DNA from: Undaria pinnatifida | Taxonomy: Eukaryota; Sar; Phaeophyceae; Laminariales; Alariaceae | Length of the DNA stretch: 64,000 nt | Assembly: GCA_012845835.1 (NCBI GenBank) | Contig: JABAKD010000005.1 | Location: forward strand, 6,514,655-6,578,654 | Direction of reading: 5' to 3' | In this document: piece by piece, positions 21,385-33,000 of the stretch | How positions within the stretch are numbered: position 1 is the stretch's first letter | How the letters are laid out: every line of letters starts with the position of its first letter | Program-made: the position numbers and the translations under genes | Notes under the pieces: model-generated | Database searches by the model: none | What the model was told of the DNA's origin: nothing | The model's input: only the letters and a program-made list of their open reading frames with translations

Positions 21385-23660
21385 ACCACCCCGATACAGT
21401 GACAAAAGCGACAAAAACAATGGCAAGCGCGGTCTCGTCAAGCTCCTCGTAGTAAGAACGCGCGTCAGTGCAACTGGCACCTTGTCGCCAGCGTGTGTCG
21501 TACATCTCCCTACGCTGAACTTCGTACACATCTCTTACCCCAACAGCGCAGGCTACTTGGTGTTCTGCCGATGCTGCAAATCGTCGCCATTTTTCAGACG
21601 TTTTCCCTCAAGGCCCAAAATAATCAATAGATGGGACCAGAACTCCCGCGAAGGTTGTTTCTGTAACCTCAATATTCCTTCCCCCACGGCGACTTTTTTA
21701 CAGGCCTTTCAGCCGCGGTATGTACTGCTGTTGGATATACCAGGTGCTTGGTAGCATTTTATCCTCGGAATATTTGTGTAAGTCAGTTTTTGTCTTTATG
21801 GTTAACCGTCCACGCCCCGCGTTGTACGGTATGCTGTATCATATCACATCGTTTATGGAACAGCGCGGTACGGTTGGCGGCAACACGAACTGTATGCTTT
21901 CGCTCGTCTTGCTGTAGAACGCCCATTACCCCCTTTGGCACTTCCAAGGGCAAAAGCGTCGAAATGGGTGTTTGACGCTGTCAGCGTTCGCCACACGAAA
22001 CGGCCCATGCTGCCGGGGTAGGGGAGGTTTCCGAACTGCAAGTAGGGAGCTGTATGGCCCTTGCGCAAGCAGCGTGGCAGTATGTGTACTGCCGCACGCC
22101 CACACTGGGCGGTTGATGAATAGCGCTTGATGTTTTTTTCATGGACCCCAGGTCCAGATTCTTGCTCCATTGAGGTCGTAACCAGCTACGGCTTGGCTCT
22201 TAACCGTTGTGTATGTTTCTTTCGTTTTTTTCTACCAGTTGAGTCCGTTTGCTGGTGGAGATTAGGACTTCGGACGGCAGCGGCTGTGGCAGGGCCATAC
22301 GTGACCCCCTTCCCCCCCCCCCCCCCCTACCATTTCTCGAAAGCGTTTGGTTCAGTTATCCCATGGTCGTGTCTGCGCACGAACTATTGAATCCTCTGTA
22401 ATTCTGACCTTTAGATGCTGGTCTTCGCCTCGTATTTATAGCAGTCATGCTGATGCCACCGCCGTGTTGCTCATCTCCGGATAACACCGACGAGCTGTCG
22501 ATACAAGTTTATGATCTACTGACTGCGACCATCGTGACGGTTGCTACTGTGCGGTAATTGCAGCCGTAGCTGTGCGTACCTAATAGCCCTTTATTTCTGC
22601 AAAACTCTACCTTCGCCGCAGCAATTCCAAGTACTTCCACGCATGCATATGGGTTGTCCCCGAAAACGACCAAGGCTGCGGTGGGTCGGAGCACCCTATT
22701 TTTCACCGCCGGATTTTGTGCGACTCGCCTTGCAGAGTGACTTCATACCTCGCGACCTCGCTGGAAAAAATACTTGGGGCGATTTGTTTGGTGCAGCTTT
22801 GGCTAACCATTCCTTGGCGGTGTCGTATCGCGCGCGCTGGCAAACAAGAAATAATGCAACGGGGGGGTGGATCACTCGCACGAGTCAGCCCCAGCCGCCG
22901 AGAAGAGAGCCCCCAAAAGTGTCCCCGCTACCATAGCCCCTAATTCTTTGGGACTTCAGACGCATACATCAAACGTTGACGGAAAGAAACTGACGATTAC
23001 AGCATCGGTCACATGAAGCAATCCCAGCTGCTGGGGTAGGGCATGTGTTCGAACTGCAGCGCAGGAAGCTGCGAGGCGAAAACGTGAGGCATGACGGACG
23101 GTGCTCGGATTGCCTCGAGCTTTTCCTAGAAGCTTGAATATTTCGCGCTGGTTGCTTTTCGGTGTGTATACTATAATCAAGTCCCAAAAGGGCTGGGGTT
23201 TAGGCCTTTACTGATATTTTTAGTTGTTGATGTACAACTAGTTTAGTCTAATGCTCGGGCTGCTGTGGGAAGTGGAGAGGAGGGCGAGAGCGTTTATGTG
23301 TATACCTCCTTGTTTAACCAACGGAAGGGCTCAACGTGCATTCACGCAACACGTATATTACCGCTGTACTGGTATGCAATACCGTACTTGCCGCACCTGG
23401 TACAGCAGTACCTGGTACAAGGTATGCAACACGCTGCATATTACCTTGTTCCAGGTTGCTCCAGGTTGTTGGTGTTATACGGTATCATATTCACAGCAGT
23501 ACCAGGCATACATGACCTACGTACCAGGTATATATCACGGCAGCTATGCCTCCTTTCGAGCCTGGGCAGTTGATTGGGCGGCATTATCCCGCGATTTCAA
23601 CCTTGCCTTTCGCCTACTCACTCACTCATTCACCCTTCTAGCTTATCACTTTATTTCGCT
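21385..23660. other. no confirmed gene; weak open frames
   Basis: A plus-strand frame at 22641-22936 (MHMGCPRKRPRLRWVGAPYF... ending PPKVSPLP) is reasonably composed but lacks any recognised domain or conserved context and is left unassigned. A 16-C run lies at 22312-22327. Weakly similar segments near 22006-22085 and 23020-23100 may be remnants of one old repeat. Confidence 0.35.
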
Positions 23661-23839
23661 TGTTGGTAATCAATGCGTTTGGCTTCACTTGCTGACGCCA
23701 CGATCAACGTGTTCCGCGGCCTGTTTTGGCTGTCCTCTGTCCTCTGCCTCGGTGACGAACGATGGACCCCCTTCTCGCATGTCCAATATCTGCAGGATGA
23801 AAGGTATCGCCAGAAGTTAAGCTGGTGCGCTCTGGACGA

Positions 23840-23935
23840 AGGTGGGTGGGTGGGTCGGTGGGTGGGAGGGTGGGTGGGTAAATGCATGGGCGGGTGGGTT
23901 TGTGGACGGGTGGGCTGATGGGCCGGTGGGGCGCT
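23840..23935. repeat. GGGT/GGTGGGT low-complexity tract
   Basis: Irregular repetition of GGTGGGTGGG and related G-rich units, possibly quadruplex-forming on the plus strand. Confidence 0.85.
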
Positions 23936-24338
23936 TTCGTCCCGAGGCAACCGGACAACAATGTTGCGGTTGGCGTTGCAAGTGAAGCAGCCTGCAGGCC
24001 GCTGCGCGGTTGGGTTGGGAAGGGTGATGGGGTGTTTTTTTTTTTCGCAGGGTTTATCTCAGCGTATCGAACTTGGCAAAGCATGCGCGGAGAGAACGAA
24101 TTTTTGAGTATTGGTATGTATTTTGTCCACCTTCTCACTGCACCCACGTTTTTTTAGACCACCTGCTTATGATTAGAGTGGGGGTTGTTTATCAGCTTTT
24201 GCACACAGTATATATATATAATATCATGAGTACCATGTAGTGAAAATGGGATATGCTATGCTGCACAGATTGAGCCCTACAAACGGTTTTTCGTCTCTAT
24301 CAGCTCGTGTCGACCATTTGGCGATGCGTGCACAGCGG

Positions 24339-24505
24339 GGGGCTCCCAGTAGTAGAGGTTTGTGGCAGTCCAATACCCTGGCACTGTTCAGATCACCGGC
24401 ACTACTGGGGAAAGGGCTAGTATGGAGAGTTCAAGTCGTGCCAAGCGATTTGACCGGCACTATAGAGAGCAGTGGCACTATTCAATCGGCACTATTCGGA
24501 GCCCC
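24339..24505. mobile_element. 175-bp MITE with GGCTCCC ends, copy 2
   Basis: Starts GGCTCCCAGTAGT and ends GCACTATTCGGAGCCCC. The central ACTATAGAGAGCAGTGGCAC block is identical to the other copies. Confidence 0.85.
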
Positions 24506-24540
24506 TCAAGGTATTTTCGTACATTGAACCGATTAGACGA

Positions 24541-25367
24541 GTGCTAATGGAAGGTCCATAGTTTATCCAAAAAGTGTCCAAAGCTTTTTTTGTTTGTTTG
24601 TTTGCTGAAATATTTCCAGTACCGCCGCTATGGGGACGAAACGATTATAGTTTTTTGTTTCTGGCTCTTTTTTGTCAAGCGGCGGCCCGTTTAGTCAATA
24701 TCCATCAAGCCTCGATCAATATTGTCCACCAGCCGTGATTGACCTTCGATCTCGAGGTAGAGACAAGCCACGATCACTCTTCTTTGTTCCGGACAAGATC
24801 ACATGATTGTAGGTGACAGCCGTTTAGAGGCCATCTTGATCCATGCCCTAGGGTGTGAGAGGTTGCTTGCGTTGTTCTTCCGTCTATGCCAAATCCGCTC
24901 AAACTTCTGTTTGTTGCCCGCTTAGAGAGGACAGAAAGTTTTTGTCTCTGTTTTCCACACACCAGCCGCCAAAGGTGTTTTGAACAGAAGCCTGATCGGC
25001 GCCCGCCACACATCACCAGTCGTAGAGTGAGCACTGTACACCAAGGGAGTGTCGAAGCCGCTAACGAGCTCGTCACGTTCAGATTTCACGACGCTGTTGA
25101 TTCCGTCGAACGGAGTGTGTGGAGCACACGAAATCACGCCGAGTCTAATCCAAGATCTGCGTGAGAATAGATCTGCTTGAGAATTTCTCAAGCAGATTTT
25201 GACGAAGATCGCCGCCAGAAATCCATTTTTTTCGGAGAAAATTTTAAGTACCAAAAAAAGTATCTAAAACATTGGGCCCGTAGACGACCGTCCAGGCAAA
25301 CTTTGGCTGGGATCTTGGGGAATTTACCTTTTCCCGTAAGCATCGGCTTTCTATTAGCACCGGTCTT
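24541..25367. mobile_element. 0.82-kb TIR element, copy 2
   Basis: Collinear with 12461-13281 from the left end (GTGCTAATGGAAGGTCC) to the right end (ATTAGCACCGGTCT), with many substitutions and small indels. No coding capacity was recognised. Confidence 0.8.
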
Positions 25368-25799
25368 AGCGCACCAGCAGCAGTCGTCGTCCTTTCCTTG
25401 CTGAACGGGGGTGCTGGCGATGCGGTAGAACTAACCAGACAAGTCTTCGGTGGAGTCGGGGTTATAGTATCAGGAAAACAAATATTTGCCAGGAGGCGGG
25501 CAATTGTTACGCGGTTAGGCAGTCAAGGCTGTCTGTCAAGACATTTCCATTTGGTTAGACGGATTGTTCCCGATCCCCCCTCGTAATTTTAACGTATTAT
25601 GTATCTATGTGTGGAAACCCCTGTTATATATGCATGCGTTTTCAATGATATGTTCAGGCGTTTTTCAAATATGGTGTTTTTTTGTCGTGCCCCCCCCCGA
25701 TTATGGCTGTCAAGGCTGTCTGTCAAAGGGTGAAAGTGCCGGCTCCCGATATCTTCGTTCCGAACTGCTGTGTTTGAAATCAATACCGCTTGTTGGCTC

Positions 25800-25843
25800 G
25801 ACGATACATGCATGGAAACCAGACGATACATGCATGGAAACCA
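25800..25843. repeat. perfect 22-bp tandem duplication
   Basis: ACGATACATGCATGGAAACC plus AG is present twice head to tail without a mismatch. Confidence 0.85.
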
Positions 25844-25940
25844 GACGACGAGAGGCGGATACTGCGTTTTTCGAAACTTCCCCGCAAGTGTCGACCGCAA
25901 GAAATAGTTGCGCCACAGAGTAGTACTAACTGGGTATTAA

Positions 25941-25986
25941 GCAACAACAACAACAACAACAACAACAACTACTACTACTACTACTA
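25941..25986. repeat. (CAA)n-(CTA)n compound microsatellite
   Basis: About nine CAA units pass directly into about six CTA units. Confidence 0.9.
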
Positions 25987-26044
25987 ACGCGGCTGCATTG
26001 CTTGAAATACGTTTTGTTAATCCGGGACGTGAGGAATACAGCGG

Positions 26045-26220
26045 GGGGCTCCAGGCAGTGCCGGTATGTTCCAGCCGAGTATATCGGCAATATTTAGGGC
26101 ACCGGCACTATTGGAGATAGGGGTTGCTCTATGAAAGAGTGTTTCATTCGTGGCAAGACATTACATCGGCACTATAGAGAGCAGTGGCACTATTCAACCG
26201 GCACTGCATTGGGCAGCCCC
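26045..26220. mobile_element. 175-bp MITE with GGCTCC ends, copy 3
   Basis: GGGGCTCCAGGCAGTGCCGG at the left and AACCGGCACTGCATTGGGCA then GCCCC at the right, with the shared ACTATAGAGAGCAGTGGCAC block between. Confidence 0.85.
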
Positions 26221-27000
26221 GCGCAAACTGTAGCCCGTGTTCAATGAGCGCCTCTGCAGTTTTGTTGTTTGTGTTTTGTATTGTTTGAGGTAACAACCTA
26301 TGAACCAGAGAAAACGTTGTAGCTGTTTCTGTCCCGCTTCACGTGCTGTGGGCTGTATCGTATATAGCTGCCAACCGTTGTGAACCCGTTTCTAACTCCT
26401 AAAATTTTCGCAGTCTAACTCCAGCTGTTTTGTCCCCCTGTTGGGACTGCGGTGCTTAACGGGTTAATATACCAGAACTACGTGGCTTTTACAGCAGCCG
26501 GCAGGTTTTGCTATGGCCAGCAAGGTCGTCACCAGTTTGTGGCCAAGAGTGGTCCCTTGGCAGCGAAAGCGTGATCTTTTTGCACGGGCGTTTTCGTAGA
26601 TCCTCCTGTGCGCATTTGGTTCCGCGATTGCGCGTAGCGTTGTATTTCGGCGTGTGGCCCAATACCCGCTGTGATACCGGTACGTTTTTTGTGAAGGTGT
26701 GAGTTTTGGTGTTTTCCTGTAGTGCTTCCCCCCGTTGGGTTCGACTGCGCCCGCCTGTGCGCCTGCGCACCCGCCACTTTGCTGTCCCTGTCTATCGTCT
26801 AATGCCATTCTCCATTCTCGCTGTTGGGGCTTCTGCTGTGGCTTGCTACGCTTTTGTTACTAAGCAGTGCAGTGGCATACAAATAGACTAACTCACGGTT
26901 TCCGGTGTGATATCATATCATATATATACGGTGCTGTGTTTGGGGTGCTTTTTTGTTTTTGGCTCACTATTTCCCACCTGATTCCTACGTGGACCTTCAG

Positions 27001-30000
27001 CACTACCTGTTGTCAGTACTTCGCGACTACTACGCGGCTCTGACCGGGCACTATCTGACGTACTTCAGCAGTAGTAATGTTTATGACGACGTTAGCCCTC
27101 TCTTGCCGCAAACCATGGACTTCGCATATGAATGTTAAACCTTTTGTTTTCCTCCTCGCAACAAACCGCTAATTGTGACTCCACTCCAGCACTTATATTA
27201 TCTCAGATATCTGGTAATTAGCACCATAAAAGGTGCTTGGTTCTGTAGTTTCCCCCGCTCTCATTCGTTTCGTTTTCTTGTTTGTCGTTGCTTGCGCTTT
27301 TGTTCGTGTTATTTTGCTTGATAGCTTGCTTTTTCGGTTTATTTTTATTTTTTGTATTTCGTGCTTGTTTACTTCGTATCTTACCATTTGTTTTTTTATA
27401 TTTTCTTTCCTTGTTGTCGCATCTTTTCGCAGAGACCGGAGCACTGGACTACCTAACGGAAGGCCTCTCCCCCAACGGCGGCGGTCGGCGCATGTCGACT
27501 TCGTCAGTGGGGTCGAGATCGGGGGCGGGGGACCGCGACTCCCTTCTTCCCCCCGCGCCGGAGTCAGCCTCGAGCAGCTCTGGGGGGCGGGACGATGATG
27601 CTCTCTCGTCGTCAACGAGGGAGGTGTGTGCAGGCCGCGTTGCGAAACATTTTTTTTTTTCAACACGGAGCCGCGCCGGACTATCGTCGGAGTGGTGTTT
27701 GCTGGCTTTGCTTTGCGTGTTTCACCAGGCTGAATGCGGGTTTCTGATTTACACCGCACCAGTTTATACGGACCCGTTTTCGAGGTGGAGGTTACGACCG
27801 CTGATCGTTGATCACCAACGCGCGTACTTGCGTTGACGACAATTACTAATAATATCCCCCTGCGCGAGGTCTTAGCGACAGCTGTTCTCATTTTTTTTCT
27901 CATTTTTATGTTTGTACTCGCTTGCTTGCTCGCTCGCTTGTGTTGTGTCCGTACTCGCTTGCTTGTTACCTAGTCACATGCTGCTACGGACTTGATCGTT
28001 ACACTCGCTTGACTCGTAGACTCGAAGTTCTCACCTGTCTCCTTCGAGTAAAAGCGTGTGTGCGTAAGTTGCTGGAAACTTGGGGCGACGATTAAGAAGG
28101 GGGTTTCTACTAACTAATAGGGTATTTAATGGAGTAGCATACGCCCGCCCCTGTGCATGGGGACGGTGGCGCGCAATCGGCCCACACGCGGTCGCCACCT
28201 GTTCCTCGTATAGTTGTAGTAGTGGTATGGCAGTAGTAAAATACACCCGGTACCTGGTAATACCAAAGAAACGACCACTATTAATTACAAGGATATGCTG
28301 AGGTGTAGTAGAAATTTGACATCCTGACACGGTTATATTGGAGCTAGTGTGGGACACTCTTGCCTCAGGTGAGACCCGAGGCTGGGGCCAGCTTCCCGGT
28401 TTATGTCTTATGGTAGAGGTCATGCGCTGTACAGTTCGCTTGGAGCCCGAGTTCTTTACTGATTTGGGAGTAGTACGTACGCGGCCTGTTTCCTTCCCTG
28501 TCTGTTGACATTCTGTCTGTACCGGCTCGCGCGACCGTGGGCCCGGTGGTATCAGCTCGGAGGACTTCCCCTCGTAGGGTCGGAGTGCGTTTGTCCACAA
28601 TAGGCAATAGTTCGTTCGTTATCACACGGGGAAGTGACATAACATCGGCCATGGACCTTCCCGTTTGTATCTCAAGATCTCAAGGGCTCACAAGAAATGC
28701 CAATAATGACAAATGAACTCCCTGACTAAATGTATCCAACCATTGTACGGTAAAATGCCCAATGATACGACTACAGCGGTACACTTGCCTGAAGTAACCA
28801 AAATCTATGTCATGCGTCTAGTTCGCGTCTTGATCGAGATGCCGCCGTGCCTGCTTCCCCCCCGCCGACACCCCCGCCGACTTTTTGTGCCTGTGTCCCC
28901 TTGTGCCTGGTTAAATAGTATCACCATCGCTGTGCAGTGTTTTATGTCGACGTGAGGCCACGAAAGTAATGGGCCTTTGCTCTTTTACCTGCGTTTTGAC
29001 AGCGACACAGGAACTTCCACCCCCGCCCCCAGGCGGGCGACGAAAGACGTCCCCCTACTCCCCCCGCTTCGCTTCGCGTCGCGATTTTGCAATGGTTTGT
29101 TGTCCTTGGCTCTCACTGTACCCTTTTCCCTTTGCCGTTACCGTTTTTCATTCGGGCCCTACCTACCGGTCGTCGTCCCACCGACCGACCCGCCCACCCA
29201 CCAACCAATCGGTTGGCGTCGCGAAGCAGGACTTCGGCGGTCTGTCACCCATGCGTCGCAAGTCCCCCCCACCCTCTGGGTACCTCACGCCCCCGTCCAT
29301 GGTGCCGGGAGAGGGTGGGAGCGCCACCAAGCCCAATAGCGGCCGCTCGTGGGTGGCACCTCAATTCGTCATAGGTGTGTGGTGGTGTTGTTGTTGGTGG
29401 TGGGGGTGGTTACGTTTGTGGGGTTGGGGATTGGGAACGTGGTGAGGGTGTTGAGGTTGGATTGGGGGCTGGGGTGGTGGTGAGGGTGGTGGTGGCGGTG
29501 GGGTTGAAGGTCGGGGTGGTGGTGGTGAGGTTGGTGGTGGTGGTGATCGTGGTGCTGGTGGTGACGTTGGTGCTGATGTTTGTGTCGGTGTTTTCGGTAG
29601 TGTTGCTGTTGCTGCTGCCTACTGCTTTGGTTGATATTTTTGCTCTCGCATTCAGCCATGGCCATGTTAGCTTGAGTCCGTGGTTGCAAGAAATGGTTCC
29701 GAATCCGATTCCGATATCGTTCTCAGCTTATTTCTCGATTTCGTTCCCGATCATGTTCCCGTTGCAATTCACTCTCAGCGTTACGATTCTGAATCCGATT
29801 TCGATTCCGAATCTAATCCGATTATGTTCTTTCGTTCCTGTGTGCGCTTTCCTTTCTGTGCGTGCCCTCTCTTTCCTTCGACTGTATGCATTATCCTGTT
29901 CCCCTGTTCGTACCCTTTGATGCCCTCGGGGGAATCTTCGCCTAGACTCGGAGAAACACACTCCGAGCACTCTCCTTGAGGACAAGCCAGCGCACGGCAA

Positions 30001-33000
30001 GCCATCGCCGCCTTTGCTGTCTTGCAAGTTGTCGTTGTCTCCGACGGTCGCGGAAATGGGCGGATCTGTCGGCGATGGTCTCACTCCCGTCGGGAAGGGT
30101 CTCCAATCCTCCCCTACTCAAGGCTCGGGCCGAGAGAGGATGCCGAGGGTGAGTGGTTCTAGACCGTAACGTGGTTAGGTAGGGGGGCTTTTTGGAAGGG
30201 GAGGGGGGGGGGGGGGGGAGGGGTGGTGTACTCGTTTGTTGCGTGCCTTAAGTCAGTTTTACCGTTGACCACGCATCCCTTTTGAAACGGAGCACACTTA
30301 GTGTGTATATGGGAGGGTTGAAGATTGAGGGTTGTCGGTATGTGCTGTTGACCTTGTTTGTGTGAGCGTATGCTGTCGGTAGCGGAAATGGCGGTTCCGT
30401 CGGTGAAACCGTCATCCCCTATCGGAAGGGTATCGAGCCGTTTCCTTCTCAATGCTCGGGGCTGATTGGGATCCCTAGGTCAAGTAGTTCCAGAAGGCAT
30501 TGCATGCTTCGTACGGGTGACCATATTACTTGTTTTCTTCTCAAGGGTTGTGGACAGGGAGAGGATGCCGAGGGTAAATAGTTCCGAAAGGCATTGCATG
30601 CTTCTTACGAATGAGCATATGGTATGTGTCATGCACAGCACGCTGGTGAGGAGGCTTTTGGCAAGGGAGGGTTGGGGTGGGGTGGAGGGGGCTTGGGGGT
30701 GGGGTGGTGTCGGTATATACCTTGCTCGTATGAACTTATGGGAGAGAGAGGGGAGGGTGGGGGGGGTGGTTTTAGGCGGTTAGTTGGTTGAGTTTGTAGG
30801 AGGGCTTTTGCAGAGGCGAGGTGCGAGGGGGCTCAAGAGCTGGTATGCTGCTTGTGCGAAGGTGGGGCTTGTGGGCGTGGTAAAGACGGCGTCTCGGTCG
30901 TGTACCCGTGTGGGTGGGTGGTCGCGGAGGGTTTCTGGGGAGCTGGTAAATTTGTTGGCCCCAGGTTGAGTTCGGCTTATGCCGTGCACAGTGGGGGGGG
31001 GGTTCGGGACGGGGACGGGGGACAAGCATGTGGGATGTGATGGGCTAAGATAGGATGGATTGTACTCTGGCGGGGTTGGATGGGATGGAGTTTATTCTAG
31101 AGATGTGGAATGGGATGGGATGGGGTAGGTGGGGGATGGCACGGGGATGGCATGTCATGCCGTGGCATGGGGTGGTTTAGGATGGAACGGAGTGGTACAA
31201 CATGAGATCGATTGGGCGAAGACCGCCGATACGGACAGCTTGCGCTATCTCTATATTGGGAACCGAAGGACACGCCAGCTAGCGCTGGATTGCGAAGGCA
31301 ATTGAGTTAAATCGACACACGACGTGTATGAAAATACGTGGAAGTGTGGTGAGCTTGAGCTTTATTTTTCCCCATCCGCCGGAGGATTTATTAAAAAAAA
31401 AGTTAGTTGGTGTTTGAGGTAGGTAGCCCGGGGGGGCGCCGGGCCAACTTTGCTCCCTTTTTTCTGTACGAGGGCCCTCTTGCTCTTTCGGGCGGTTCTG
31501 CGCGATGCTATCTTATCGCTTTGCGATGAGAATACACGGCGGCCGGTCCCACTCCGCCATGTGCTTGGCCACCACCAACTGTATGGCTCGGCAACGTTCT
31601 TTGTTTTTCGTCCTGTACATGCACGTTTTCAACGAATGCTACTATTTTGTTGTTCAGGAGTTCCTATTGCATTACCAGATGTCAAGCCGCTCGACCCCAA
31701 TTTAATCTGTACCTGTCCTCGCCTCATATTTTCACCTGTCGTTTTTCGTTTTGTCATCACCGGTGGGCTTTCAGCTTGGCTATTCTCCCACGAGGCACAG
31801 CGTCGGTTCTTCCTCTAGGCGCTCCTCCAGCTCGGCGTTTAGCCTCGGCACTGCTTCTGCGCGTGGCGGAAACACACGAACTCGCGGCGGTGGCGGTGGT
31901 AGCGGCAGTGGAAGCGCCAGTGCCAGCGCCAGCGGTGGCGGCAGCAGCAGCGGCAGCAGCACCAGCAGCCGCGTGAGCGGAGGCGGTAGCGGCGGCAGCG
32001 GCGGTGGTGGTGGTGGGGGGGGGGGGGGGTGGCGGCACAGGTAGCAGCGGGTCGAGGGTTAGCGGTAATACAGCGGTGGTGACGACAGTGAAGGAGAGTG
32101 GGGCGAGAGAGGGCAAGGAGGGTGGTGATGGAACCTCGTCGTCGTTGTCCTTGTCGTTGTCGTCGTCCTCGCCGTCTGCGCTGAAGCATGAGGGCGCGGG
32201 CTCGCCGTCGGAGAGAATTGGGGGAGTGTTTGATAGCGGTGTGAGTGGTATTGGCAGCGGTGACGGGGGAGCGGAGAACCCTGGGCGGGAGGCGTCCTAT
32301 GGAACCGTCTCGCAGCTGTTCATGTCCGGCGCTACCAGCGTTGACACGAGGTAAGTGGCGTTGGTTGCTGTGGTGTTAGCGGTGATGGCGGTTGTGGTGG
32401 TGGTTGTGATGCAATCGTATTTGTATATATATTTCCCTTTGAATTATCTGAGAGTTTAATGTGAGTGCGTACAATCTTGGGATTTAACGTACAATGACAA
32501 GCTGCTGTGGCGCAAAGTAACACGCCCTTCCAAGTGCTGCGGAAATTCTTCGTGGTTCGTTTGGTTATTGGAGACTGGCGGATTCGCACCTCGCCATACA
32601 TGCGGGGCGTGCTTTCCTATTTTGTGTCCCATTCGCCAACAAAGGAGGCTTTTTCGTCAACCCCCGGCCCCCACCTCTCCTTCCCCGTAATCTGTTCGTT
32701 CCTCTCCATGAACTCCTGCGAAAACACTTGGCCGCAGAGGATCGCTTCTTGCTTCGAGCACAGGAGACGGCATCAGCGTACCGCGCAAGTCCGAGGAGAG
32801 CATGTACTTCGCCTCCAACGCTAGCACTACGGCAGTGCACTCTGGCTTTGCGTCCAACCCGTCCACGACCGTCGCACCCGCCTCTGCTGCTGCTGACGAG
32901 GCTTTCGTTGGGAGTGGGTCGGGGTTAGCGCAAGGGAGGGAGGCGCTCGAGGGGGCGGTTAAGGCAGGCCAAGGGGGCGGGGGGGAGGGGGAGGAGGGAG

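Noticed and set aside
22006..23100. Similar blocks GCTGCYGGGGTAGGG...GAACTGCA at 22.0 and 23.0 kb
   Set aside because: Similarity is short and patchy; too weak to call a repeat family.
29369..29689. His/Gln-rich minus-strand frame
   Set aside because: Translation of an intronic GGT microsatellite on the opposite strand; no coding support.
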